A DNA stretch of 64,000 nucleotides from NCBI GenBank assembly GCA_003248965.1, contig QFQU01000007.1:62001-126000 (forward strand), given 5' to 3'. A model generated the notes under the pieces. That model made no database searches. It was not told the DNA's origin and saw nothing but the letters and a program-made list of their open reading frames with translations. The position numbers and the translations under genes were made by a program. Positions 25,020 through 33,357 of this stretch are shown here, piece by piece (positions within the stretch are counted from its first letter, which is position 1; each line of letters opens with the position of its first letter). The DNA is from Brevundimonas sp. (GTDB taxonomy: Bacteria > Pseudomonadota > Alphaproteobacteria > Caulobacterales > Caulobacteraceae).

Positions 25020-25552
25020 TGCGCGGCCTTCGGACGACCGAACTCGGCCATCAGGTCGTTCAGGTCCAGGAAGGCGTCGGCCTGGCGGCGCAACTCGTCG
25101 GCGATGTGCGGCGGCTGGGTTTTTTGCGTCGAGATCACCGTGACCCGCACCCCCTTGGCCTGAACCGCCTGGACCAGACGGCGGAAGTCCCCGTCTCCGG
25201 AAAACAGGACGGCGTGGTCGATGTGCGGGGCCAGCTCCAGCATGTCCACCGCGATCTCGATGTCCATATTGCCCTTGATCCGGCTGTGGCCGGCCCCGTC
25301 GGTGAACCGCTTGACCGGCTTGGTCACGACCGAAAAGCCGTTGTAGTCCAGCCAATCCACCAGCGGCTTCACCGGCGAGAATTCTTCGCCCTCCACGATG
25401 GCCGTGTAATAATAGGCCCGCGTCAGAACGGATCGGCTGCGGAACCAGTCCAGCATGCGCCGGAAGTCCATGTCGTGCTGCAAGGCGCGGGCGGCCGAAT
25501 AGAGGTTGGAGCCGTCGATGAAGATCGCCAGCCGGTCGGTGGGATGAAACAT
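25016..25552 (-). CDS. NYN/LabA-like PIN-fold protein
   Basis: A 178-residue protein of the NYN (Nedd4-BP1, YacP nuclease) family, which adopts a PIN-nuclease fold and is thought to process RNA. Acidic metal-binding positions are visible in AIFIDGSNLY (residue about 13), GNMDIEIAVDML (about 99) and VLFSGDGDFRRLV (about 118-120), so the catalytic site looks intact. ATG 25,552 is chosen because the domain starts right after it; the open frame further upstream has no family similarity. Overlaps the uracil-DNA glycosylase gene. Target RNA is unknown. Confidence 0.87.
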   Translation of the reverse strand: MFHPTDRLAIFIDGSNLYSAARALQHDMDFRRMLDWFRSRSVLTRAYYYTAIVEGEEFSPVKPLVDWLDYNGFSVVTKPVKRFTDGAGHSRIKGNMDIEIAVDMLELAPHIDHAVLFSGDGDFRRLVQAVQAKGVRVTVISTQKTQPPHIADELRRQADAFLDLNDLMAEFGRPKAAQ

Positions 25553-26129
25553 GGTCGAGACCGCAAAAAGGGATGATCGAAATGGCGTCCGGACGGCCGA
25601 CGCCTCCCAGCCGGGAATCGATGCGCCTGTCGATCTGGACCAGGCTGTCATCGTGGCCCTGGGCTGCAATGACAAGGGCGTCTGGTCATCTTGTCGCGAG
25701 GCGCTGGAGGCGGCGCTCGCGCGTTTCCGCAGCGAGGGGATCGACATCCTGGCCAGGTCGTCCTGGTGGTCGTCCCTGGCCTGGCCGGACCCGCAGGATC
25801 CGCCCTTTCTGAACGGCGTCGCCCTGGTCCGGACCGATCACGATCCCCACGCCCTGATGGCGACCCTGGGTCGGATCGAGGATGCTTTCGGTCGCCAACG
25901 GTCCGTTCGCAACGCCCCGCGCACGCTGGACCTGGACCTGATCGCCTATGGCCGTCTGAGCGGCGATACGGAGGGGCTGATCCTGCCGCATCCCCGCGCG
26001 GCCGAGAGGCGGTTCGTCATGGGTCCGGTCGCCGAAATCCTGCCTGACTGGGTGCATCCGACGGATGGACGAACGGCCTTAGATTTGGCGGCGTCGACCT
26101 CCGTTGGGAGAGACGCTCATGCGATCTAA
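25551..26129 (+). CDS. folK: 2-amino-4-hydroxy-6-hydroxymethyldihydropteridine pyrophosphokinase
   Basis: FolK adds pyrophosphate to 6-hydroxymethyl-dihydropterin in folate synthesis. The 192-residue protein contains VIVALGCNDKG (strand 1), SSWWSSLAWPDPQDPPFLNGVALVRT (pterin pocket) and the signature RNAPRTLDLDLIAYG with the two magnesium-binding aspartates, near residue 123-137. It has an unusual extension of about 30 residues before strand 1 if ATG 25,551 is used. That ATG overlaps the start codon of the divergent NYN gene within a CATG palindrome. Confidence 0.92.
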   Translation: MVETAKRDDRNGVRTADASQPGIDAPVDLDQAVIVALGCNDKGVWSSCREALEAALARFRSEGIDILARSSWWSSLAWPDPQDPPFLNGVALVRTDHDPHALMATLGRIEDAFGRQRSVRNAPRTLDLDLIAYGRLSGDTEGLILPHPRAAERRFVMGPVAEILPDWVHPTDGRTALDLAASTSVGRDAHAI

Positions 26130-26406
26130 GCGACGGCGGCTGGAACTTACGCTCATTCAGGCTCGGTTGGTGGGGCCTTTGGGGCTCGCGGTCGCGGTCG
26201 GCGCAATATCCGTCCTGATCGGCGCTTTCATAATCGTAGCGAGGCCCGATCCTGGACGCTTCGATCCCTGGGGCAGCGCCCATACGGCTGATCAAGGAGT
26301 CTATTGCAGGACATATGGAAAGGGCGGGACGGTCTGTTCGGAGGTCCCGGAAGGGGTGCGTGAGTTCAGGGAACGGCGAGCGGTGATACCCCGAAAGGCG
26401 AACTGA
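26119..26406 (+). CDS. Small single-pass membrane protein
   Basis: A 95-residue hypothetical protein that starts 11 bases inside the end of folK, with GGGAGAG as binding site. It has a basic N-terminus (RSKRRRLELTLIQ), one long hydrophobic helix (about residues 18-43) and a short tail with two cysteines (YCRTYGKGGTVCSE). The orientation would put the tail in the periplasm, where the cysteines could pair. I recognise no family. Base composition is slightly lower in GC than the neighbours. Confidence 0.65.
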   Translation: MRSKRRRLELTLIQARLVGPLGLAVAVGAISVLIGAFIIVARPDPGRFDPWGSAHTADQGVYCRTYGKGGTVCSEVPEGVREFRERRAVIPRKAN

Positions 26407-26434
26407 CGCCCAACTTCCGCCCCTGTGGCGTTGC

Positions 26435-26463
26435 AAAAGCCAGTCTGCATCTGTATTTGACGC
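26435..26463 (+). promoter_or_regulatory. Candidate promoter of rpoZ
   Basis: In the 84-bp gap before rpoZ, TTGCAA and TATTTG are 17 bases apart and end about 28 bases before the ATG. Both boxes resemble the housekeeping consensus moderately. Assignment by eye. Confidence 0.4.
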
Positions 26464-26490
26464 GGTTCTCCCCCGCGTTCGAGGATTTCC

Positions 26491-26850
26491 ATGGCCCGCG
26501 TCACCGTCGAAGATTGCATCGAGAAGGTTCCGAATCGCTTCGGTCTGGTTCTGCTGGCCGGGCATCGCGCCCGCAGCATCGCCAACGGCGCCGCCCTGAC
26601 GCTCGACCGCGACAACGACAAGAACCCGGTCGTCGCCCTGCGCGAAATCGCCGAGGACACGGTCGTTCCGGACGAACTGCGCGAGACCATCATAACCACC
26701 CTGCAGCGCGTCGACGAGCGCACCGAGGCCGAGGACGAAGCCGAGGTCGTGGCCCTGCTGGCCGAACCGCAGCATATGAACATGGCTGAGGCCGAGCTGA
26801 TCCGCGCGCTGCAAAGCGACCGCGACGGCGGGCAGGAGGAGCGCTACTGA
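26491..26850 (+). CDS. rpoZ: RNA polymerase omega subunit
   Basis: A 119-residue omega subunit. MARVTVEDCIEKVPNRFGLVLLAGHRARSI is the conserved N-terminus that contacts beta-prime, and PVVALREIAEDTV is conserved in the following helix. The C-terminal half is acidic and extended compared with the 91 residues in enterobacteria, as usual in alphaproteobacteria. The gene directly precedes the ppGpp enzyme gene, the common rpoZ-spoT order. GAGG lies upstream of ATG. Confidence 0.96.
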   Translation: MARVTVEDCIEKVPNRFGLVLLAGHRARSIANGAALTLDRDNDKNPVVALREIAEDTVVPDELRETIITTLQRVDERTEAEDEAEVVALLAEPQHMNMAEAELIRALQSDRDGGQEERY

Positions 26851-26942
26851 CTCCCGAGGGAGCCACAGGCGTCACTATCCTGCCGGCGCGGACCGACGCG
26901 GTTCCGCCGGCCCCCCGAACTGCACCAAAGTCAGATCTGACG

Positions 26943-29144
26943 GTGACGGCGGCCGATGACGCGGCCGCCCCCAAACGCGCGCCTATCCTGCGTCAGTTCG
27001 AATTGATCGAGGCGGTCAAGGCCTACGATCCAACCGCGGACGAGGCGCTGCTGAACCGCGCCTATGTCTATGCGATGAAGATGCACGGCTCGCAGTTGCG
27101 GGCCTCGGGCGATCCTTATTTCGCCCACCCGATCCAGGTCGCGGGCATACTGACCGACTACAAGCTCGACACCGCCACCATCGTCACGGCTCTGTTGCAC
27201 GACGTGGTCGAGGACACCTCGGCCACCAGGGACGACATCGCCGGGATGTTCGGCGAGGAGATCGCCGTCCTGGTCGAGGGCGTCACCAAGCTGTCGCGCC
27301 TGGAGCTTCAGGCCGAACACACGCGCCAGGCCGAGAATCTGCGCAAATTCATCCTGGCCATCAGCCGCGACGTGCGGGTGCTGCTGGTCAAGCTGGCCGA
27401 CCGCCTGCACAACATGCGGACGCTTCAGTACGTGAAGCCCGAGAAGCGCGAGCGGATCAGCCGCGAGACGCTGGAGGTCTATGCGCCGCTGGGGCGTTCC
27501 ATCGGCATCCATTCCATCGCGTCCGAGCTGGAAGAACTGGCCTTCACCCACCTGAATCCAACGGCCAAGACCGCCATAGAGCGGCGGCTGGAGGCGCTGA
27601 AGCTGGAGCATGGTCAGGCCATCGAGGGCGTGGCGGGCGAGATCGAGCGCGTCCTGTCCGAAGCGGGCGTGCGCGCGCGCGTCTTCGGTCGTCAGAAGAC
27701 GCCGTACTCCATCTGGCGCAAGCTGCAGCGAAAGTCGGTGGGCTTTTCGTCCCTGTCGGACATCTATGGGTTCCGCGTGATCGTCGAGGCCGAGGACGAC
27801 TGCTATCGCGCCCTGGGCGTGATCCACCGCGAATGGCCGATGGTGCCGGAGCGGTTCAAGGACTTCATCTCGACGCCCAAATCGAACAACTACCGCTCGC
27901 TGCACACCACGGTCGTCGGCCCCCGCGGCCTGCGCATCGAGATGCAGATCCGCACCGAGGCGATGGACCGGGTGGCCGAGGACGGCGTGGCCGCCCACTG
28001 GCGCTACAAGAACAAGTCCTATGGTTTCGACCGCGAGGCGATGGAGAAGGGCGGGGGACGCGACCCGCTGCAGAACCTGCGGCACCTGGTGCAGGTCATC
28101 GAGCACGGCGAGGGCGGCGAGGACTGGGTCGAACACGCCAAGCTGGAGATGTACCTGGATCAGGTCTTCGTCTTCACGCCGAAGGGCAAGCTCGTGACCC
28201 TGCCGCGCGGCGGGATGCCGCTGGACTTCGCCTACGCCGTCCATACCGAGGTCGGGGACACGGCGGTCGGGGTCAAGATCAACGGCGAGCTGAAGCCGAT
28301 GCGCACGCCGTTGCAGAACGGCGACGTGGTCGAGGTCATTCGCGGCGCCAAGCGCGAAGTGCCCGCCGACTGGCGTAGCCTGACCGTCACCGGCCGCGCC
28401 CGCTCGGCCATCCGTCGCCACATCCGCACGTCCGAGCGGGAGGAGTTCGTCAAACTGGGCCGCGCCGCCCTGCAGCAGACCCTGACGCGGGTGGAAAAGA
28501 CCCTGTCGGAGGTGTCGCTGAAGCCTGTTCTGGAAACCCTGGCCGTCACCAACGACGATGATGTGTTCGAAGAACTGGGGCGGGGGCGTCTGTCGCCGAC
28601 AACCGTCGCCGAAACCCTGTTTCCCGCGCTGAAAGGACGCCTGAAGGCCGGGCCGGAGAAACAGCGTATCGAGGGCGGCACCGCGCGTCTGTTCGTGCGC
28701 GGCGGCGGATTAACGCCTGGGGTTTCGGTCCACTTTGGCCAGTGCTGCACGCCCGTGCCGGGTGATCGCATCGTCGGCATCCTGGAGCCGGAAACGGGAC
28801 TGACCGTCCACACCATCGACTGCCAGACCCTGGCCGACTTCGCCGACGACGACTCGGTCTGGCACGATCTGCAATGGACGCCCCAGGCAGAGACGGACGC
28901 CGTAGCCGCCGCGCGCATCCGCGCCACCATCCGCAATGCGCCGGGCGTCCTGGGTCAGGTCACGACGCTGATCGGCGAGGCCGGGGGCAACATCATCAAC
29001 ATGACCATGGCCCATCGCCAGCAGGACTTCTTCGACGTGGACGTGGACGTGGAGGTCGAGGACGCCAAACACGCGACCAGCATCATCGCCGCCCTCAGGG
29101 CCAATCCGTCGGTCGATTCGGTGGAGCGCGCGCGCGGCGGATGA
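26943..29144 (+). CDS. rsh: Bifunctional (p)ppGpp synthetase/hydrolase (RelA/SpoT homologue)
   Basis: A 733-residue enzyme that makes and degrades the starvation signal (p)ppGpp. Domain order: HD hydrolase (residues about 30-190, HDVVEDT near 76-82), synthetase (about 235-350; KTPYSIWRKLQRK, DIYGFRVIV and STPKSNNYRSLHTTV), TGS (about 395-455; VFVFTPKGKLVTLPRG), then the helical region and a C-terminal ACT domain (about 660-730). Hydrolase and synthetase motifs both look intact. GTG 26,943 is the only plausible start. Overlaps the LOG gene by ATGA. Confidence 0.96.
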   Translation: MTAADDAAAPKRAPILRQFELIEAVKAYDPTADEALLNRAYVYAMKMHGSQLRASGDPYFAHPIQVAGILTDYKLDTATIVTALLHDVVEDTSATRDDIAGMFGEEIAVLVEGVTKLSRLELQAEHTRQAENLRKFILAISRDVRVLLVKLADRLHNMRTLQYVKPEKRERISRETLEVYAPLGRSIGIHSIASELEELAFTHLNPTAKTAIERRLEALKLEHGQAIEGVAGEIERVLSEAGVRARVFGRQKTPYSIWRKLQRKSVGFSSLSDIYGFRVIVEAEDDCYRALGVIHREWPMVPERFKDFISTPKSNNYRSLHTTVVGPRGLRIEMQIRTEAMDRVAEDGVAAHWRYKNKSYGFDREAMEKGGGRDPLQNLRHLVQVIEHGEGGEDWVEHAKLEMYLDQVFVFTPKGKLVTLPRGGMPLDFAYAVHTEVGDTAVGVKINGELKPMRTPLQNGDVVEVIRGAKREVPADWRSLTVTGRARSAIRRHIRTSEREEFVKLGRAALQQTLTRVEKTLSEVSLKPVLETLAVTNDDDVFEELGRGRLSPTTVAETLFPALKGRLKAGPEKQRIEGGTARLFVRGGGLTPGVSVHFGQCCTPVPGDRIVGILEPETGLTVHTIDCQTLADFADDDSVWHDLQWTPQAETDAVAAARIRATIRNAPGVLGQVTTLIGEAGGNIINMTMAHRQQDFFDVDVDVEVEDAKHATSIIAALRANPSVDSVERARGG

Positions 29145-29899
29145 GGGACGAGACGAAGCGAAACGCGGCCCAGATGGCCTCGCCCTCCTATCGCATGGCG
29201 GCGATGGATCAGGACTTCCTCCTGGGCGATTCCATGCGCGGCGTCCGGTTTCTGATGGAGTACGCCAAGCCGGAGGAGGCTCTGCGGGCCTGGGGCGTCC
29301 GGTCCACGATCGTGGTGTTCGGCAGCGCGCGAATCCGGGAAGGCCAGCCCTGGTACGACCAGGCCCGGGCCTTTGGACGACTGGCGTCGGAGCGGGGCGG
29401 CGCTTTGCGCGGCAGCGTCGGCGAGCCGCGCGACAACGTCATCGCCACCGGCGGCGGTCCCGGGATCATGGAGGCGGCCAATCGTGGCGCGATGGACGTC
29501 GGCGCGCCCTCGATCGGCTTCAACATCACCCTGCCGCACGAACAGGAGCCGAACGCCTATTCGACGCCTGAACTGACCTTCCGTTTCCACTACTTCGCCA
29601 TGCGCAAGATGCATCTGGCGATGCGGGCCAACGCCCTGGTGGTCTTTCCGGGCGGCTTCGGCACCTTCGACGAGATGTTCGAAATGCTGACCCTGCGCCA
29701 GACGGGCAAGGCGCCGCCGGTGCCCATCGTCCTGGTGGACAAGGCCTATTGGACCTCGGTCATCGGCTTCGACGCCCTGGTCGAACACGGAATGATCGCG
29801 CGTTCGGACCTGGACCTGATCGGCTTCGCCGAAGACGCCGAGGGCGTCTGGGCTGAATTGCTGGCCCGTGGTCTGCGTCCCCATGAAAACATTGAATAA
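29141..29899 (+). CDS. LOG-family nucleotide phosphoribohydrolase
   Basis: A 252-residue protein of the LOG/TIGR00730 group, Rossmann-like enzymes that release bases from nucleoside 5'-monophosphates (cytokinin-activating LOG, PpnN). Motifs: VVFGSARI (residues about 57-64), TGGGPGIMEAANRGA with its phosphate-binding glycines, MRKMHLAMRANALVVFPGGFGTFDEMFE containing the signature PGGxGTxxE near 175. A cytokinin role is not implied; nucleotide salvage or alarmone-linked purine turnover fits the position directly behind rsh, with which it overlaps by four bases. Confidence 0.9.
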   Translation: MRDETKRNAAQMASPSYRMAAMDQDFLLGDSMRGVRFLMEYAKPEEALRAWGVRSTIVVFGSARIREGQPWYDQARAFGRLASERGGALRGSVGEPRDNVIATGGGPGIMEAANRGAMDVGAPSIGFNITLPHEQEPNAYSTPELTFRFHYFAMRKMHLAMRANALVVFPGGFGTFDEMFEMLTLRQTGKAPPVPIVLVDKAYWTSVIGFDALVEHGMIARSDLDLIGFAEDAEGVWAELLARGLRPHENIE

Positions 29900-29950
29900 G
29901 GACGCGCCCAGGGTTCATTCCCGCGCAGCCAGGGTCTAAGGACGGCCTTC

Positions 29951-30535
29951 ATGAACACCGAAGACGTCCTCAACGAGTTCCGTGACGCCGGCGCCCTGCG
30001 CGAAGGTCACTTCGTCCTGTCCTCGGGCCTGCACAGTCCGATCTTCCTGCAGAAGAACCTTGTCTTCATGGACGGCGCGCGATGCGAACGTCTTTGCAAG
30101 GCGCTGGCCGAGAAGATCGTGGCCACGGTCGGTCCGGTCGATGTCGCCATCTCGCCGGCCGTGGGCGGCATCATTCCCGGCTATGAGACCGCCAAACACC
30201 TGAAGGTCCGTTCGATGTACGTCGAACGCGAGGGTGGCACCTTCAAGCTGCGTCGCGGTTTCTCGGTCGAACCGGGCGAGAAGGTCGTGATGGTCGAGGA
30301 CATCGTCACCACCGGCTTGTCCTCGCGCGAATGCATCGCGGCCATTCAGGCGGCGGGCGGAGAGGTGGTCGCGGCGGCCTGTATCGTGGATCGGTCGGGC
30401 GGCAAGGCGGACGTCGGCGTCCCGCTGATCGCCCTGGCGTCCCTGTCGGTGCCGGCCTATCCGGCCGACGCCCTGCCGCCCGAACTGGCGGCCCTGCCGG
30501 TCGAGGACCCCGGCAGCCGGCGGTTGGCGAAGTAG
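29951..30535 (+). CDS. pyrE: Orotate phosphoribosyltransferase
   Basis: PyrE joins orotate to PRPP to give orotidine monophosphate in pyrimidine synthesis. The 194-residue protein has GALREGHFVLSSGLHSP near the N-terminus, SPAVGGIIPGYETAK, and the PRPP-binding loop VVMVEDIVTTGLSS at about residues 115-128. AAGGA precedes ATG 29,951. Heads the pyrE-pdxJ-acpS-lepB-rnc-era run. Confidence 0.95.
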   Translation: MNTEDVLNEFRDAGALREGHFVLSSGLHSPIFLQKNLVFMDGARCERLCKALAEKIVATVGPVDVAISPAVGGIIPGYETAKHLKVRSMYVEREGGTFKLRRGFSVEPGEKVVMVEDIVTTGLSSRECIAAIQAAGGEVVAAACIVDRSGGKADVGVPLIALASLSVPAYPADALPPELAALPVEDPGSRRLAK

Positions 30536-30549
30536 CGAAGGGGGCAGGG

Positions 30550-31293
30550 ATGAAGCGTCAGCGCGTCCGTCTGGGGGTCAATATCGACCACGTCGCCACG
30601 GTTCGGAACGCGCGCGGCGGAACCCATCCCGACCCGGCCCGCGCGGCCGAGGCGGCGCTGGCTGCGGGGGCGGACGGCATCACCGCCCACCTGCGCGAGG
30701 ATCGCCGCCACATCACCGACGCCGATATCGACGTGCTGACGGCCCTGTGCCGCCGCGCCGGCAAGCCGCTGAACCTGGAGATGGCCGTCACCGACGAGAT
30801 GCTGGCCATCGCCCTGCGCCATCGTCCTCACGCCGCCTGCCTGGTTCCGGAACGCCGCGAGGAGGTGACGACCGAAGGCGGTCTGGCCGTCGCCGGGCAT
30901 GAGGTCCGCGTCGCTCCGGTCGTCAGAGCTCTGTCGGACGCAGGCGTCCGGGTCAGCCTGTTCATCGAACCCTCCGAAGCCCAGGTGGAGGCCGCCGCCG
31001 CTGTCGGCGCCCAGGTGGTGGAGCTCCATACCGGCCGCTACTGCCACCTGACCGATCCGGCCGAACGGGAGGTCGAGTTCGAACGTCTGGCCGCAGCCGC
31101 AGCCCAGGCCGACATCCTGGGGCTGGAGGTCCATGCCGGCCACGGTCTGGACTACGACACCGCGCCGAGGATGCTGACCATTCCGGAAATCCGCGAACTG
31201 AACATCGGTCATTTCCTGATCGGCGAATCGATCTTCATCGGCCTGGACGCCGCCATCCGTCGGATGCGCGCGGCGATGGATCAGGCGAAATGA
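30550..31293 (+). CDS. pdxJ: Pyridoxine 5'-phosphate synthase
   Basis: PdxJ closes the ring of vitamin B6 from deoxyxylulose 5-phosphate and 3-amino-2-oxopropyl phosphate. The 247-residue TIM barrel starts RVRLGVNIDHVATVRNARGG, then HLREDRRHITDADI, PLNLEMAVTDEM, CLVPERREEVTTEGG and ELNIGHFLIGESIFIGL, all strongly conserved. ATG 30,550 has GCAGGG upstream, 15 bases after the pyrE stop. Overlaps acpS by ATGA. Confidence 0.97.
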   Translation: MKRQRVRLGVNIDHVATVRNARGGTHPDPARAAEAALAAGADGITAHLREDRRHITDADIDVLTALCRRAGKPLNLEMAVTDEMLAIALRHRPHAACLVPERREEVTTEGGLAVAGHEVRVAPVVRALSDAGVRVSLFIEPSEAQVEAAAAVGAQVVELHTGRYCHLTDPAEREVEFERLAAAAAQADILGLEVHAGHGLDYDTAPRMLTIPEIRELNIGHFLIGESIFIGLDAAIRRMRAAMDQAK

Positions 31294-31691
31294 TCGTCGG
31301 GGTCGGCGCGGACCTGTCTGACATCCGGCGCATCCAGATGTCGCTGGATCGGTTCGGCGAACGGTTCAAGCAGCGTTGCTTCACCGATCTGGAACGCGCG
31401 CGATCGGATCGCAAACCGGATCCGGCCTGGAGCTACGCCAAACGGTTCGCGGCCAAGGAGGCCTGCGCCAAGGCCTTGGGCACGGGGATGCGGGCCGATG
31501 TCTATTGGCGCGACATGGGGGTGGTGAACCTGCCGTCCGGTCAACCCACCCTGAAGCTGACGGGCCATGCGGCCGAACATCTGGCGCGTCTGACGCCGCC
31601 CGGCCATGAGGCCAGAATTCACCTGACGCTGAGCGACGAACATCCTTATGCGCTCGCCTTCGTGGTGATCGAAGCCTTGCCGGTGTCGTAA
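31290..31691 (+). CDS. acpS: Holo-[acyl-carrier-protein] synthase
   Basis: AcpS transfers the phosphopantetheine arm of coenzyme A to acyl carrier protein. 133 residues: IVGVGADLSDIRRIQ (N-terminal strand with the magnesium-binding aspartate), YAKRFAAKEACAKALGTG (catalytic helix) and IHLTLSDEHPYALAFVVIE at the end. Coupled to pdxJ by a four-base overlap. Confidence 0.96.
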   Translation: MIVGVGADLSDIRRIQMSLDRFGERFKQRCFTDLERARSDRKPDPAWSYAKRFAAKEACAKALGTGMRADVYWRDMGVVNLPSGQPTLKLTGHAAEHLARLTPPGHEARIHLTLSDEHPYALAFVVIEALPVS

Positions 31692-31747
31692 TCAGGTTAT
31701 AGGCGTGCGCGTTGGCCGCGCACATGCGGCAAGGGATTCCTGATCGC

Positions 31748-32647
31748 ATGAGCGAAGACCACAAGTCCGACGACGCCCAGCCCGCCGGCCGGCGCGACGC
31801 CACCCCCGAGGAAGTTTTCGCGGCGTCCGAAGCCGACGCGCCGGTCTCGGCGGTGCGTGAGCCGACCACGGCCGATCAGACAGTCTACGCCAAGACGCCC
31901 AAGAGCGCCGCCAAGTCGGCCGCCAGCGAGACGGGCGAAATCTTCAAGACCATCGTCTTCGCCCTGCTGATCGCCATGGTGCTGCGGATCTTCCTGTTCC
32001 AGCCCTTCACCATTCCGTCGGCTTCGATGGAGCCCAACCTCTATGAGGGCGACTATATCGTCGTGACCAAATGGTCCTACGGCTTCTCGAAACACTCCAT
32101 CCCGTTCAGCCCGCCCCTGTTCGACGGCCGCATCCTGGGATCGGCGCCCAAGCGGGGCGACATCGTCGTGTTCAAACTGCCGCGCGACAACAAGACCGAC
32201 TTCATCAAGCGCGTGATCGGCCTGCCCGGCGACCGTATCCAGATGATCGCCAACAAGCTGTATATCAACGACAAGCCCGTTCAGGACGTGCTGGTCACTC
32301 GCCGCGAGATCGAGGACATCTTCGGCCCGCGCATGGTGTCCGAGGTCCGCGAGACCCTGCCCGAGGGCAAGAGCTTCATGACCCAGGACTTCGGCCCCGG
32401 AAACGATCTGGACGACACGCCCGTCTATGAGGTGCCGGCCGGCCATTACTTCATGATGGGCGACAACCGCGACAACTCCATCGACAGCCGCGTCGAACAG
32501 TCCAGCGGCGTGGGCATGGTCCCGGCCGAGAACCTGGTCGGCAAGGCGCAGATCATCCTGTTCTCGTGGAAGCCCGGCTCGTCGCTGTGGAACCCGGCCA
32601 GCTGGTTCAACGTGCGTCTGGACCGGTTCTTCAACGTCCTGCACTGA
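31748..32647 (+). CDS. lepB: Signal peptidase I
   Basis: LepB removes signal peptides from exported proteins at the periplasmic face of the membrane. The 299-residue protein has a 60-residue cytosolic acidic/Ala-rich extension, one transmembrane helix (about residues 65-85), catalytic serine in PSASMEPNL (about 93), lysine in FIKRVIGLPGD (about 154) and the C-terminal box YFMMGDNRDNSIDSR. ATG 31,748 follows AAGGGA; an in-frame earlier start at 31,712 is less likely. Its TGA shares a base with the rnc start. Confidence 0.96.
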   Translation: MSEDHKSDDAQPAGRRDATPEEVFAASEADAPVSAVREPTTADQTVYAKTPKSAAKSAASETGEIFKTIVFALLIAMVLRIFLFQPFTIPSASMEPNLYEGDYIVVTKWSYGFSKHSIPFSPPLFDGRILGSAPKRGDIVVFKLPRDNKTDFIKRVIGLPGDRIQMIANKLYINDKPVQDVLVTRREIEDIFGPRMVSEVRETLPEGKSFMTQDFGPGNDLDDTPVYEVPAGHYFMMGDNRDNSIDSRVEQSSGVGMVPAENLVGKAQIILFSWKPGSSLWNPASWFNVRLDRFFNVLH

Positions 32648-33357
32648 TGGCCAATCTGCGCGCCGAAGCGGTCGCTGCGCTTGAGGCGCGCCTGGGCCAT
32701 GCCTTCCGCGACAAGGCGCTGCTGGAACGGGCCCTGACCCACGCCAGCGTGGGGGAGGGGGCGCCCGTCGGCGTCCACGGCCCGCGCGACAACGAGCGGC
32801 TGGAATTCCTGGGCGACCGGGTGCTGGGCCTGCTGGTGGCCGAACGCCTGTCGCGCCAATATCCGACCGCCGACGAGGGCGAGCTGTCGTCCAGCCTGCA
32901 TGCTCTGGTCGACAAGGGCGCCTGCGCTCGCGTGGGCGACGCCCTGGGCGTCGGGGCTGCCCTGAGGCTGTCGCCCGGAGAGACCAAGACCGGCGGGCGA
33001 CGCAAGGCAGGCGTCATCGCCGATGCGGTCGAGGCGATCCTGGCGGCCGTCTATCTGGACGGCGGGCTGGAGGCGGCGCGCGCTGTCTTCGACCGCGCAT
33101 GGGCCGACGAACTGAAGGCGCCGCCGTCGCGGGCCGTGACCAATCCCAAATCCGCCCTGCAGGAATGGGCGCAAGGGCAGGGGCGTCCCCTGCCGACCTA
33201 TCGCGTGTCGGATCGGACGGGTTCGGATCATGCGCCCACCTTCACCGTCGAGGTCAGCGTCCAGGGCGTCGAACCCTTGACCGCACAGGGCCGTTCGCGT
33301 CAGGAGGCTGAGAAATCCGCCGCCACGGCGCTGCTGAAAAGAGAAGGCGTCATTTGA
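32647..33357 (+). CDS. rnc: Ribonuclease III
   Basis: RNase III cleaves double-stranded RNA in rRNA and mRNA processing. 236 residues: signature ERLEFLGDRVLGLLVAE near residues 50-66, second metal site AGVIADAVEAILAAVYLDGG near 118-137, and a C-terminal double-stranded RNA-binding domain from about 162 (NPKSALQEWAQGQGRPLPTY, ending in RSRQEAEKSAATALL). The lepB-rnc-era order is conserved. Confidence 0.97.
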   Translation: MANLRAEAVAALEARLGHAFRDKALLERALTHASVGEGAPVGVHGPRDNERLEFLGDRVLGLLVAERLSRQYPTADEGELSSSLHALVDKGACARVGDALGVGAALRLSPGETKTGGRRKAGVIADAVEAILAAVYLDGGLEAARAVFDRAWADELKAPPSRAVTNPKSALQEWAQGQGRPLPTYRVSDRTGSDHAPTFTVEVSVQGVEPLTAQGRSRQEAEKSAATALLKREGVI

